Assembly (NCBI GenBank): GCA_900547835.1
Contig: URIJ01000037.1
Location: 1 to 13,766, forward strand
Length of the DNA stretch: 13,766 nucleotides
Origin: an uncultured Collinsella sp.
Lineage (GTDB): Bacteria > Actinomycetota > Coriobacteriia > Coriobacteriales > Coriobacteriaceae
Reading direction: 5' to 3'
The notes beneath the pieces were generated by a model. The model saw only the letters and a program-made list of their open reading frames with translations, did not search any database and was not told the origin of the DNA. A program made the position numbers and the translations under genes. Positions 1 through 5,842 of the stretch are shown here, one piece after another (positions within the stretch are counted from its first letter, which is position 1; each line of letters opens with the position of its first letter).

Positions 1-459
1 GTCGAGCGCAGGGAGGACCTCGTGCTCACGGGCGACGTCGGCACCGGCAAGACGCACATGGCGTCGGCCCTCTGCGCGCTGGCGTGCGAGAGGAGGCTCG
101 AGGCGCGCTTCTTCACGGCGTCCTCGCTCGTGATGCGCCTGAGGCGCGCCCGCGACGACGGGAGGCTCGACCGGGAGGCCGCGCTCATCGGCAAGGCCCG
201 CCTGCTCGTCATCGACGAGCTCGGGTTTCTCCCGCTCGACGCGGACGGGGCGAGGCTGCTCTTCCAGGTCTTCGCCGACGCATACGAGAGGCAGTCGGTG
301 GTGATCACCACGAATCTGGAGTTCAGCAGGTGGGGGTCGGTGTTCGGGGACGACCAGATGGCCGCCGCCGTGATCGACCGGATCGTCCACCACGGGAGGC
401 TCGTCCAGTTCCGCGGCGAGTCCTACCGCGTGCGCCATGCCCTCATGCAGGAGGGCTAG
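1..459 (+). CDS. istB: IS21-family helper ATPase IstB (5' end outside window)
   Basis: This is the C-terminal part of an IstB-type AAA+ ATPase, the helper that works with the IstA transposase to choose targets during IS21 transposition. The reading frame is open from base 1, so the start lies upstream of the window. Seen directly: Walker A GDVGTGKT at bases 31-54, Walker B LLVIDELG at 202-225, a sensor-like stretch VVITTNLEFSRWG, and the closing DRIVHHGRLVQFRGESYR typical of one IstB subclass. About 152 residues are visible, against roughly 250 for a full IstB. It is GC-rich and uses AGG for arginine heavily. It differs clearly from the second IstB at 1510-2247, so two separate IS21 elements are present. 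The stop is followed by a repeat-bearing IS end (481-514). Confidence 0.9.
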   Translation, partial: VERREDLVLTGDVGTGKTHMASALCALACERRLEARFFTASSLVMRLRRARDDGRLDREAALIGKARLLVIDELGFLPLDADGARLLFQVFADAYERQSVVITTNLEFSRWGSVFGDDQMAAAVIDRIVHHGRLVQFRGESYRVRHALMQEG

Positions 460-480
460 CCGCTCAAAAAGCGTGCGCGC

Positions 481-514
481 TTCCGATGCTCAGGCTGCTC
501 AATTTCCGATGCTC
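481..514. repeat. Right-end repeats of the first IS21-family element
   Basis: The 11-mer TTCCGATGCTC occurs at 481-491 and again at 504-514, a 23-bp period, with further GCTCA motifs at 462, 497 and 520. IS21-family ends are known to carry several copies of a terminal motif bound by the transposase. The block lies between the istB stop (459) and the start of an unrelated istA fragment (about 536), so it is most likely the right end of the first element. The exact last base, and any target duplication, cannot be fixed without the left end. Confidence 0.55.
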
Positions 515-535
515 TTTTTGCTCAAATCCTCTTGA

Positions 536-1507
536 CGAAACACACACGTGCACGCCTTCTCCTTCCTGGGAGGCGCGACGCCCTGCATCGTCCCCGACAA
601 CCTGAGGACCGGCGTCACCGCCCACCCCAGGGCCGGGGAGCCGGTACTGAACGCGGCCTACGAGGAGCTCGCCGCGCACTACGGCTCCGCCGTGATCCCG
701 GCGAGGGTCAGGAGGCCCCGCGACAAGCCGAGCGCCGAGAACGAGGTCTGGGCCGCCGCGACCTACGTGATAGCGGCGCTTCGCGACGAGGTGTTCACCG
801 ACATGGCGGCCCTCCGCGCCGCCGTCGCCCGGAGGGTCGCGGAGCACAACGACGCGCCGTTCGCCAAGCGCGAGGGCTCGAGGCGCGAGGTGTTCGAGGA
901 GGTCGAGCGCCCGCTGCTGAGGCCCCTACCGGCCGAGCCCTTCGAGGTGTGCGAGTGGGTCTACGGCCGCAAGGTCCAGGCCAACTGCCACGTCGCGTAC
1001 GCCCGCAACTACTACTCGGTGAGCCACCTGCTCGTCGGCTCGACGGTCGACCTGCGCGTCACCGAGGGCAAGGTGGAGGTCTTCTCCGGCGGCGAGCGCG
1101 TGGCCACGCACCCCAGGTTCCCGTCCTACGCGAGGAACCGCTACTCCACGCGCGGCTCGGACATGCCCGAGGGCAGGGCGTGGTCGGACTGGGACGCGCC
1201 GCGCATCCGCGCCTGGGCCTCGAGGGTCGGGCCCTCCTGCTCCGAGCTGGTGGACAGGGTGTTCGCCTGCTACGAGTTCGACGAGCAGGGCTTCAACGCC
1301 GCGCTCGCCGTGCTCAGGCTGTCCAGGCGCTACACCCCGGCGAGGCTCGAGCGGGCGTGCGGGATAGCGCTCGCGACCGGGAAGAGGTCGCCGCGCTACC
1401 GCGACGTCGAGCCCGTGCTGAGGTCGGGGCAGGACAGGGCGCCAGCCGGCGAGGCGTCCGGGGACTGCGGCTACGTGCGCGGCGCCGGCTTCTACGGGGA
1501 GGGGTGA
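536..1507 (+). pseudogene. istA: IS21-family transposase IstA, front half missing
   Basis: C-terminal part of an IstA transposase. A stop codon at 533-535 closes the frame on the left, and family-like sequence (THVHAFSFLGG) begins immediately, so the N-terminal helix-turn-helix and the first catalytic Asp are absent. The second Asp of the DDE triad is probably in VPDNLRTGV (bases 596-598), and the Glu is probably in KPSAENEV (737-739). The C-terminal region that follows (VCEWVYGRKVQANCHV to about 1160) fits the beta-barrel part of IstA. About 320 residues remain, against roughly 500 in a full protein. GTG at 548 is the first possible start but is unlikely to be a real one. The tail ends two bases before the istB start, the normal istAB arrangement. 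The break coincides with the right end of the upstream element, which suggests that element inserted into istA. Confidence 0.85.
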
Positions 1508-1509
1508 GC

Positions 1510-2247
1510 ATGGACGTCAACGCGGAGACAACCGCCCGCAAGCTCAGGGAGATGGGGGCGGCCGAGCTGCTCGCCGCCCTCTCCGCCCAGGACGAGGCCG
1601 TGTGCGCCGGGATGGCGTTCGCCGAGCGCGTCCAGATGGCGGTGGACGAGGCGCACTCCGACTTCATCACGCAGAAGGTCCGCAACCTGACGAGGAGGGC
1701 CGGCCTCAGGTACCCCGAGGCCGACGTCCGCTCGGTCGACTTCTTCGAGGGCCGCGGCCTCGACAGGGTGGCGGTGGCCGAGCTCGCGACCTGCGGGTTC
1801 GTCGGGCGCGGCGAGAACGTGGTTCTCCAGGGCCTCACCGGCACGGGCAAGACCTACCTGGCCTGCGCGCTCGCGAAGGCCGCCTGCGCCAGGAGGGTGA
1901 GGTCGTGCTACGTCCGCCAGCCCGACCTCGAGGACCTCTGGCGCGAGAGCCGTGACCGGCCCGGCGGCGAGCGCAAGCTCGTCCGCAAGTACGGGGCGTT
2001 CGGCCTGCTCGTGATAGACGAGTGGCTGCTCGACAGGCCGGACACCGAGTTCAGGTCGATGCTGCTGGAGCTGATGGAGCTGAGGTACGGCACGGCCTCG
2101 ACCGTATTCTGCACCCAGTTCAAGAAGAAGGACTGGCACCCGAGGCTCGGCGGCGGGGTGCATGCCGACGCCATCATGGACAGGATCGTGCACAACGCGG
2201 TCTGGGTCGACATGGGCGAGGCCAACATGCGGCGGCGCCGCGGATAG
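1510..2247 (+). CDS. istB: IS21-family helper ATPase IstB (complete)
   Basis: A 245-residue IstB-type AAA+ ATPase, the transposition helper of the second IS21-family element. The ATG follows the istA stop (1505-1507) by two bases, and the GAGGGG stretch just upstream serves as ribosome binding site, so translation is probably coupled. Seen directly: Walker A GLTGTGKTY at residues 108-116, Walker B LLVIDEWLL near residue 165, a sensor-like TVFCTQF, and C-terminal DAIMDRIVHNAVWVDMGE. The length fits the family. The same frame stays open far upstream across istA (to about 532), but this is a GC-rich shadow. The protein appears intact, yet its partner IstA is truncated, so the element should not move by itself. 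Confidence 0.93.
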   Translation: MDVNAETTARKLREMGAAELLAALSAQDEAVCAGMAFAERVQMAVDEAHSDFITQKVRNLTRRAGLRYPEADVRSVDFFEGRGLDRVAVAELATCGFVGRGENVVLQGLTGTGKTYLACALAKAACARRVRSCYVRQPDLEDLWRESRDRPGGERKLVRKYGAFGLLVIDEWLLDRPDTEFRSMLLELMELRYGTASTVFCTQFKKKDWHPRLGGGVHADAIMDRIVHNAVWVDMGEANMRRRRG

Positions 2248-2265
2248 ACCGGTAGCAATAAAAAA

Positions 2266-2293
2266 GCACCGGGGCCAGTGTCGGCCCCGGTGC
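2266..2293 (-). terminator. Strong hairpin terminator facing left
   Basis: Perfect 11-bp stem (2266-2276 with 2283-2293) around a 6-base loop. A run of A on the plus strand at 2260-2265 becomes a U tract for leftward transcription. No U tract follows on the plus strand. It would stop transcripts entering the IS21 element from the right. The nearest leftward genes are the ATPase/nuclease pair ending at 3189. Confidence 0.75.
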
Positions 2294-2298
2294 CCAAG

Positions 2299-2340
2299 CG
2301 CGATATCGGCGGTGCTGTTTCGCGATATTCAACAGTGCTC
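2299..2340. repeat. Right-end repeats of the second IS21-family element
   Basis: CGCGATAT followed by GTGCT occurs twice: 2299-2306 with 2312-2316, and 2321-2328 with 2335-2339, a period of 22 to 23 bp. This is the same layout, with a different sequence, as the repeats at 481-514. It fits the multiple terminal binding sites of IS21-family elements. The outer end of the element is probably within a few bases of 2343. Confidence 0.55.
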
Positions 2341-2417
2341 AAGCGAGCAAATACTCAGGTACGCCGTCGGTGCTGTACTCGACCGCCCGGCAAGAAGGTT
2401 TTATAGCGTGTTTCCCC

Positions 2418-2462
2418 AGAGAGGTCCCTTTGTCCGGTAGTGGCGAGGGGAGCCTCTCTTTT
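2418..2462 (+). terminator. Possible weak hairpin terminator
   Basis: AGAGAGG at 2418-2424 pairs with CCTCTCT at 2453-2459, extended by four inner pairs past a one-base bulge, and is followed by a T run (2459-2462). No intact gene reads into it. The rest of 2344-2550 shows no recognisable gene and looks like IS debris. Confidence 0.3.
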
Positions 2463-2551
2463 GCTCACCTCTTGCGGCGGAGGGGGACACCATGCGCCTA
2501 TGCAGGACAAACTGCGCGTTCTTGTCGAATGATGGGCTATGTGTAGAGATG

Positions 2552-3030
2552 ATGGTCTCGGGTAGAGCCCGTGTCGCGCTCGGCTGCGATGAGCCAGGCA
2601 ATTCAATCTTCATCCGGGAGGGCCTTGGCAAGACAAGCAGGGCGAAGACCTTGGCGACGTTCGGGAGCCGTGTGGCGCCCGGCTCCACGCTCATCCACGA
2701 CATGGAGCCGGGCGCCACACGGCTCCCGTCAACAATCTGTCACTGAAGAGCCAGCGCTACAACGCGAAGCTGCTCAAGGGCGTTCCCGACGGCCAGAACC
2801 CGCTGGGGCCCGTGAACCGGATGCGCTACTTCATGCAGTGCTTCCTGAGGTCTCATCCCGGCTCCAACCGGGACGACATGCGGGGCTGTGGCTATGAGTC
2901 CGCCCGAGGACAAGCTTGAGAAGGTCGCGATGGTGCTCGATCGGGCAATGCGATACCCGAAAACGCTCAGGTTCAGGCAGTTCTATGCAAGAAAGCCCAG
3001 TTCAGATGAGTTCGACGAGCAATATTTATC
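2552..3030 (+). pseudogene. Decayed IS1595-type transposase fragment
   Basis: Three consecutive reading-frame pieces together match the C-terminal half of an IS1595/ISXO2-like transposase. Frame 2 gives CDEPGNSIFIREGLGKTS, then GSRVAPGSTLIHDME up to about 2707. Frame 1 gives LSLKSQRYNAKLLKG, then GPVNRMRYFMQCFLRSHPGSN to about 2885. Frame 2 returns with PPEDKLEKVAMVLDRAMRYP, then LRFRQFYARK to about 3010. The first frame break lies beside a perfect inverted repeat (2662-2728). The second has lost the segment that normally joins NRDD to PPEDK. The N-terminal zinc-ribbon part is absent. Family recognition is from memory of the conserved TLIHD, LKS.YN, NP..PVN and NPPEDK patterns. It cannot be functional. 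Confidence 0.7.
2662..2728. repeat. Perfect 26-bp inverted repeat inside the transposase remnant
   Basis: Bases 2662-2687 and 2703-2728 are exact reverse complements, separated by 15 bases. The left arm still encodes conserved transposase residues (GSRVAPGS). The right arm falls at the frame break, where conserved HDxExAH-type residues are expected. The stem is very GC-rich. It is not placed like an IS terminal repeat and has no U tract. Confidence 0.9.
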
Positions 3031-3188
3031 AACACAGTGCAAGGGGGGATTATATTTGTATTTCATCCGTGTTGAGCTTCACACGGTGCGCGACTCATCG
3101 CAAACTGGCGGGCGCAGCGGAAAGAAAACCGACTGCAGACGAACGATCGATATCGGGAGCAAATAGCCACCGGATGCTTTTCGGTCTC

Positions 3189-3857
3189 CTACGCGTCGAC
3201 CTCCGCGATTTCTTCTGCGTCTCGCCAAGTTGAAAGGAGCGATGTCGAAAACTCCTTTTCGGTTAGCGTCAAGACATCCTTCACGCAAAAACCTTTCAAT
3301 TTGTCAGGAAGCCCAAAACGCGCTTTTTTCCTAATCGAGCTGGCAACCCGCTTCAACGCGGTCTTGTTCTTGTCCTCGTTGTATACCAAAACAAAGACGC
3401 AGTGCTCGCGAAACCATCTCGTCCTCTTTCCCCACAGGTCCGAGCAGATCAAAACGCTGTCCTTGCACTTCTCGATGAGGGCGTCCCTTTGGCCAAGATT
3501 GATACCAAGCTCTTCGTCATCCTTGGGATTGAGCCTCTTCCCCAGCGTCTCCTTCAGACTGCCGTTTTTAAATTCGACTAGATATAACGTTTCCCGATCG
3601 CAATACAGCGCATCGGCGGAGCGCGGGAGTTGCATCCACCTATTGACCTTCTTGCAGTAGCATTCTTTAACAGAGTCAAAATTGACAACAGGCAAATCGT
3701 CATCCACAAGAGAGACGCTCCCGTCTCTGGATGTTTTGGAGATGGTCGACGTGCAGTCCCTTAGGATACAGGTCCTGCAACGGGAGCAACCATCGCTGCC
3801 ATCTGGCACCACGGGAGAGTTCGGATGAGGGCAGGAGGCGCACAGGTCGCTACTCAA
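3189..3857 (-). CDS. Small Cys-rich protein with PD-(D/E)XK-like nuclease signature
   Basis: A 222-residue protein when started at TTG 3857. That start is chosen because it overlaps the stop of the upstream ATPase gene (TTGAGTAG) and has a strong binding site, GAGAGGGAGGAG (3865-3876), seven bases upstream. An ATG at 3887 would add ten residues inside the ATPase gene. The N-terminus carries Cys 6, 9, 24, 27, 30 and 35, a probable metal-binding cluster. Residues 82-97 read DALYCDRETLYLVEFK. The spaced Asp and ExK, a lysine nearby and a later KCKDS (130-134) resemble a PD-(D/E)XK nuclease core. A beta-strand-like CVFVLVYNEDKN follows. The protein is expected to be soluble: no signal or membrane segment. 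The partner is the ATPase directly upstream. Nuclease activity is inference. No gene family name is claimed. Lower GC than the flanks suggests transfer. Confidence 0.8.
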   Translation of the reverse strand: MSSDLCASCPHPNSPVVPDGSDGCSRCRTCILRDCTSTISKTSRDGSVSLVDDDLPVVNFDSVKECYCKKVNRWMQLPRSADALYCDRETLYLVEFKNGSLKETLGKRLNPKDDEELGINLGQRDALIEKCKDSVLICSDLWGKRTRWFREHCVFVLVYNEDKNKTALKRVASSIRKKARFGLPDKLKGFCVKDVLTLTEKEFSTSLLSTWRDAEEIAEVDA

Positions 3858-5148
3858 GGCCGTACTCCTCCCTCTCAAGCGTATCAAAAGGAGCCGCCAG
3901 CTTCTCGTAGGCGACCTCAGTCGAGCCGGTTATTTCGGCAAAGCGAGAGCGTCCATCAGCGCAGGTCTCCGCAAGATAATATGAGCACAATCCATCAACA
4001 GCGTGCTTCTTAGAATACACTTCGATCGCATTCAAGAAATATGGACTATGGGTGCTCATTAAGACGTGCATCCCGAGCTCTTTCTGGAGCAGCACGATTA
4101 TCTCGGCGAAGGCCAGCTGCCATGCAGGATGAAGATGAATCTCGGGTTCATCGAGGATAATAGTCCCTCCGGCATCTAGCGCGCCGGACTTCAAGAGCAC
4201 CTTCATGATGGCGAACGTCTTCAAGCCAGCAGAAAGGTTCCCAGGCTCCAACCCCCGAGCGAAGCCCTCTTCGAGATACGTAAGGTGACCGCGACTTTCG
4301 CTCCTCTCGAAATACCCCGGACATAAGGAGGAGACCTTGTCCATGAGAACCTTCAGGTGCCGCTCCTTCGCGATCTCGTCGAACAGCGAGGACTCGCTGT
4401 CATCGTTACGGATGGTCGCCTGAATCAAATCTTGCCGCAGCTCCTCCTGGTGTCCAAGGAGGGGCCTGAACCGAAAAGCGGGGCCGTAGGGCCCTCCGAG
4501 AGAATCGATCAGGAACGGGTCGTCCAGATAATGCGCCCTGAATCGCAAAACCCTCCTATCGTGCACCTCCGCCACCTCGTCACCTGCAACCGAGAAAACC
4601 GTAGATGCGTCCTTTATCTGGAGTTCGACCTTCCCGGGCTCTTCGCCGAAAACCGAATTGATCTGGCCGTTGAACTCGCTTTGGAACCTGTTTGTCGCAA
4701 TCGCACGAAATACCTCATCATCGGAGATATCCATGATCTCGATAATCTGATCGGCAACTCCTGCTACGCCATTCGTGAAATCGGATTCGATCTCACGGGA
4801 GATCTCCTCCCCGTAATACTCCTTTATCTCATCAATAAGCTCGTCCCTCGTGCACTCGCCCGAAAAAACCCTATCGATGAAACCATTCATTCTTCCAGCA
4901 GTTCGCCTGTGGCGAGACGTGGAGTCGAGAGGGCCTCCCACATATGCCTTCCTGATGGCGCGTTCAACACTATTGCGCCTCATGCGGTCGATTTTGTTCT
5001 CCGAATCGGACATGCTGTTGAAGGCCGCATAAAGCGCTTTTCCAACCGTGCTTTTCCCCGTCCCGTTCTCCCCGGCGATCACGGCAATGCCATTAATCTC
5101 GATATCGGCCTCAGCGACCCTGCCGATGTTTTTCACCTTGATTTTCAA
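3850..5148 (-). CDS. ABC/OLD-type AAA ATPase, first gene of a two-gene putative defence operon
   Basis: A 432-residue ATPase of the SMC/ABC-like AAA class seen in many defence and nuclease-associated systems. Seen directly: N-terminal strand KIKVKNIGRVAEADIEI, Walker A GENGTGKST at 26-34, a divergent ABC signature NLSAGLKTF at 304-312, Walker B TIILDEPEIHLHP at 329-341 and the switch histidine in MSTHSPYFLNA (His367). The middle (about 45-300) is family-variable and has no long coiled coil or zinc hook. There is no TOPRIM domain after the ATPase, unlike GajA or full OLD nucleases, so any cutting activity must come from the partner. The start is TTG 5148 with GGTGAT upstream. An ATG at 5153 is out of frame and stops after two codons. 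The stop overlaps the start of the nuclease-like gene. It probably acts as an ATP-dependent sensor or gate for that effector. Confidence 0.88.
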   Translation of the reverse strand: MKIKVKNIGRVAEADIEINGIAVIAGENGTGKSTVGKALYAAFNSMSDSENKIDRMRRNSVERAIRKAYVGGPLDSTSRHRRTAGRMNGFIDRVFSGECTRDELIDEIKEYYGEEISREIESDFTNGVAGVADQIIEIMDISDDEVFRAIATNRFQSEFNGQINSVFGEEPGKVELQIKDASTVFSVAGDEVAEVHDRRVLRFRAHYLDDPFLIDSLGGPYGPAFRFRPLLGHQEELRQDLIQATIRNDDSESSLFDEIAKERHLKVLMDKVSSLCPGYFERSESRGHLTYLEEGFARGLEPGNLSAGLKTFAIMKVLLKSGALDAGGTIILDEPEIHLHPAWQLAFAEIIVLLQKELGMHVLMSTHSPYFLNAIEVYSKKHAVDGLCSYYLAETCADGRSRFAEITGSTEVAYEKLAAPFDTLEREEYGLE

Positions 5149-5189
5149 TGCATATCACCAGCTCTAAACTCGCGAGACTCAATAGCTCG

Positions 5190-5218
5190 ATTATCGCACA
5201 GGGAGATCGACTTCTCGA
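5190..5218 (-). promoter_or_regulatory. Putative promoter of the ATPase/nuclease operon
   Basis: On the minus strand TGCGATAAT gives an extended -10 (hexamer at 5190-5195). TCGAGA at 5213-5218 is a four-of-six -35 with a 17-base spacer. Transcription would start near 5183, leaving a leader of about 35 bases. The 8-bp palindrome CTCGCGAG (5169-5176) lies in that leader and could be an operator. This is pattern matching only. Confidence 0.4.
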
Positions 5219-5229
5219 GGACTCCCTAA

Positions 5230-5352
5230 ATGGAACGCGCGGGGAGGACATGGCTCGCCGCCGTCCGCTTTGCGTTCGCGCGGGGAAGGGTGACGACCAG
5301 GGGCCTCTCCGGGCTCATCAAGAGGAGCGCCGGATCCTCCTCGTCCATTTGA
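5230..5352 (+). other. Short 40-codon open frame cut by the IS3 end, doubtful gene remnant
   Basis: ATG 5230 reads TWLAAVRFAFARGRVTTRG and further with GC-rich third positions. Its stop codon TGA is the first three bases of the IS3-like end at 5350. It starts directly after an in-frame TAA. No family is recognised. It may be the remnant of a gene interrupted by the insertion, or chance. The rest of 5149-5350 holds only the operon promoter described separately. Confidence 0.2.
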
Positions 5353-5442
5353 ACTGTATTGTATCCCAGGACACTTGACTTAGAGGAATGGCGTTGAGCG
5401 GCGATAATCGTTTCAGCGCCAAAAAGAAAGGAGTGTTCAGTC
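5350..5442 (+). mobile_element. Left end and leader of an IS3-family element
   Basis: The sequence opening TGAACTGTATTGTATCCCAG has the form of an IS3-family terminal repeat and lies 93 bases before an IS3-type orfA. No matching right end (ending TACAGTTCA) is visible up to galE, so only the left part of the element remains. A good ribosome binding site (AAAGGAGT, 5427-5434) precedes the orfA start. Confidence 0.5.
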
Positions 5443-5754
5443 ATGGCAGATAGGCTCTCCTGCACAGCGGGGCACCGCACCGAGGCCGCAGACTTCGCCG
5501 TCGCGTCGGGGAAGCCCATCGCCCAAGTGGCCGCCGACCTCGGCATCAATGAGAAGATCCTGGGAAGATGGGTGACGGTCAGAAAGAAGGAACTGGCCAA
5601 CCACCCGGTCGCGGCGGCCGCGGCCAAGACCGAGACCGCCGAGATGAGGGCCGCCCGCAAGTGCATGCGCGAGCTCGAGCTCGAGAACGAGTTCCTAAAA
5701 AGCCCCGACCTCACATTGGAGGCCGGGGCCAGTAGATTTTTGGGACATGTCTAG
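5443..5754 (+). pseudogene. IS3-family OrfA, truncated and fused to unrelated tail
   Basis: The first about 86 residues match an IS3 OrfA, the DNA-binding half of the transposase. They include a helix-turn-helix (AADFAVASGKPIAQVAADLG, then a second helix ending GRWV) and the leucine-zipper-like ELELENEFLK. In intact elements this zipper continues into KKA.AFFA and then shifts frame into OrfB, which carries the catalytic DDE. Here it stops at FLK, and the remaining 17 or so residues are read out of the galE terminator stem and flank. OrfB is missing altogether, so the element is dead. The junction lies at about 5700. Confidence 0.75.
5702..5729 (-). terminator. Terminator of galE
   Basis: An 11-bp stem with one mismatch (5702-5712 with 5719-5729) encloses a 6-base loop. 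Plus-strand AAAAA before it (5697-5701) becomes the U tract for leftward transcription coming from galE, whose stop is 114 bases upstream on that strand. Confidence 0.75.
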
Positions 5755-5832
5755 AAATCTACCCATGCGGGAAGCGGCATGTGCCGAGCATGTCGCGTGC
5801 TAGGTTTTGAGGCATGCCACAAAACCTAGCAC
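5735..5832. repeat. Two further hairpins between galE and its terminator
   Basis: GTGCTAGGTTTTG (5797-5809) pairs perfectly with CAAAACCTAGCAC (5820-5832) around a loop containing the palindrome GGCATGCC. A second stem, about 8 bp, is formed by GTAGATTT near 5732-5739 and AAATCTAC near 5755-5762. Neither has a U tract. They lie just after the galE stop and may protect the mRNA end or be a palindromic intergenic repeat. Confidence 0.6.
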
Positions 5833-5842
5833 GGGGGAGTGG

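Noticed and set aside
532..1509. Long frame upstream of and in frame with the second istB
   Set aside because: Low-complexity Arg/Gly-rich text typical of an off-frame reading of istA; istB begins at ATG 1510 with its own binding site.
2510..3040. Possible terminal inverted repeats of the IS1595-type remnant (TTGTCGAATGAT near 2522 and ATTTATCAACAC near 3024)
   Set aside because: Only partial similarity to one another; too weak to set the ends of the element.
3189..3857. Assignment of the effector as a Septu-type HNH protein (PtuB)
   Set aside because: No HNH histidine/asparagine pattern is visible; the D...ExK arrangement fits a PD-(D/E)XK core better.
3189..5148. Retron, CRISPR-Cas or toxin-antitoxin reading of the operon
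   Set aside because: No reverse transcriptase, repeat array or small antitoxin-like gene is visible in or next to it.
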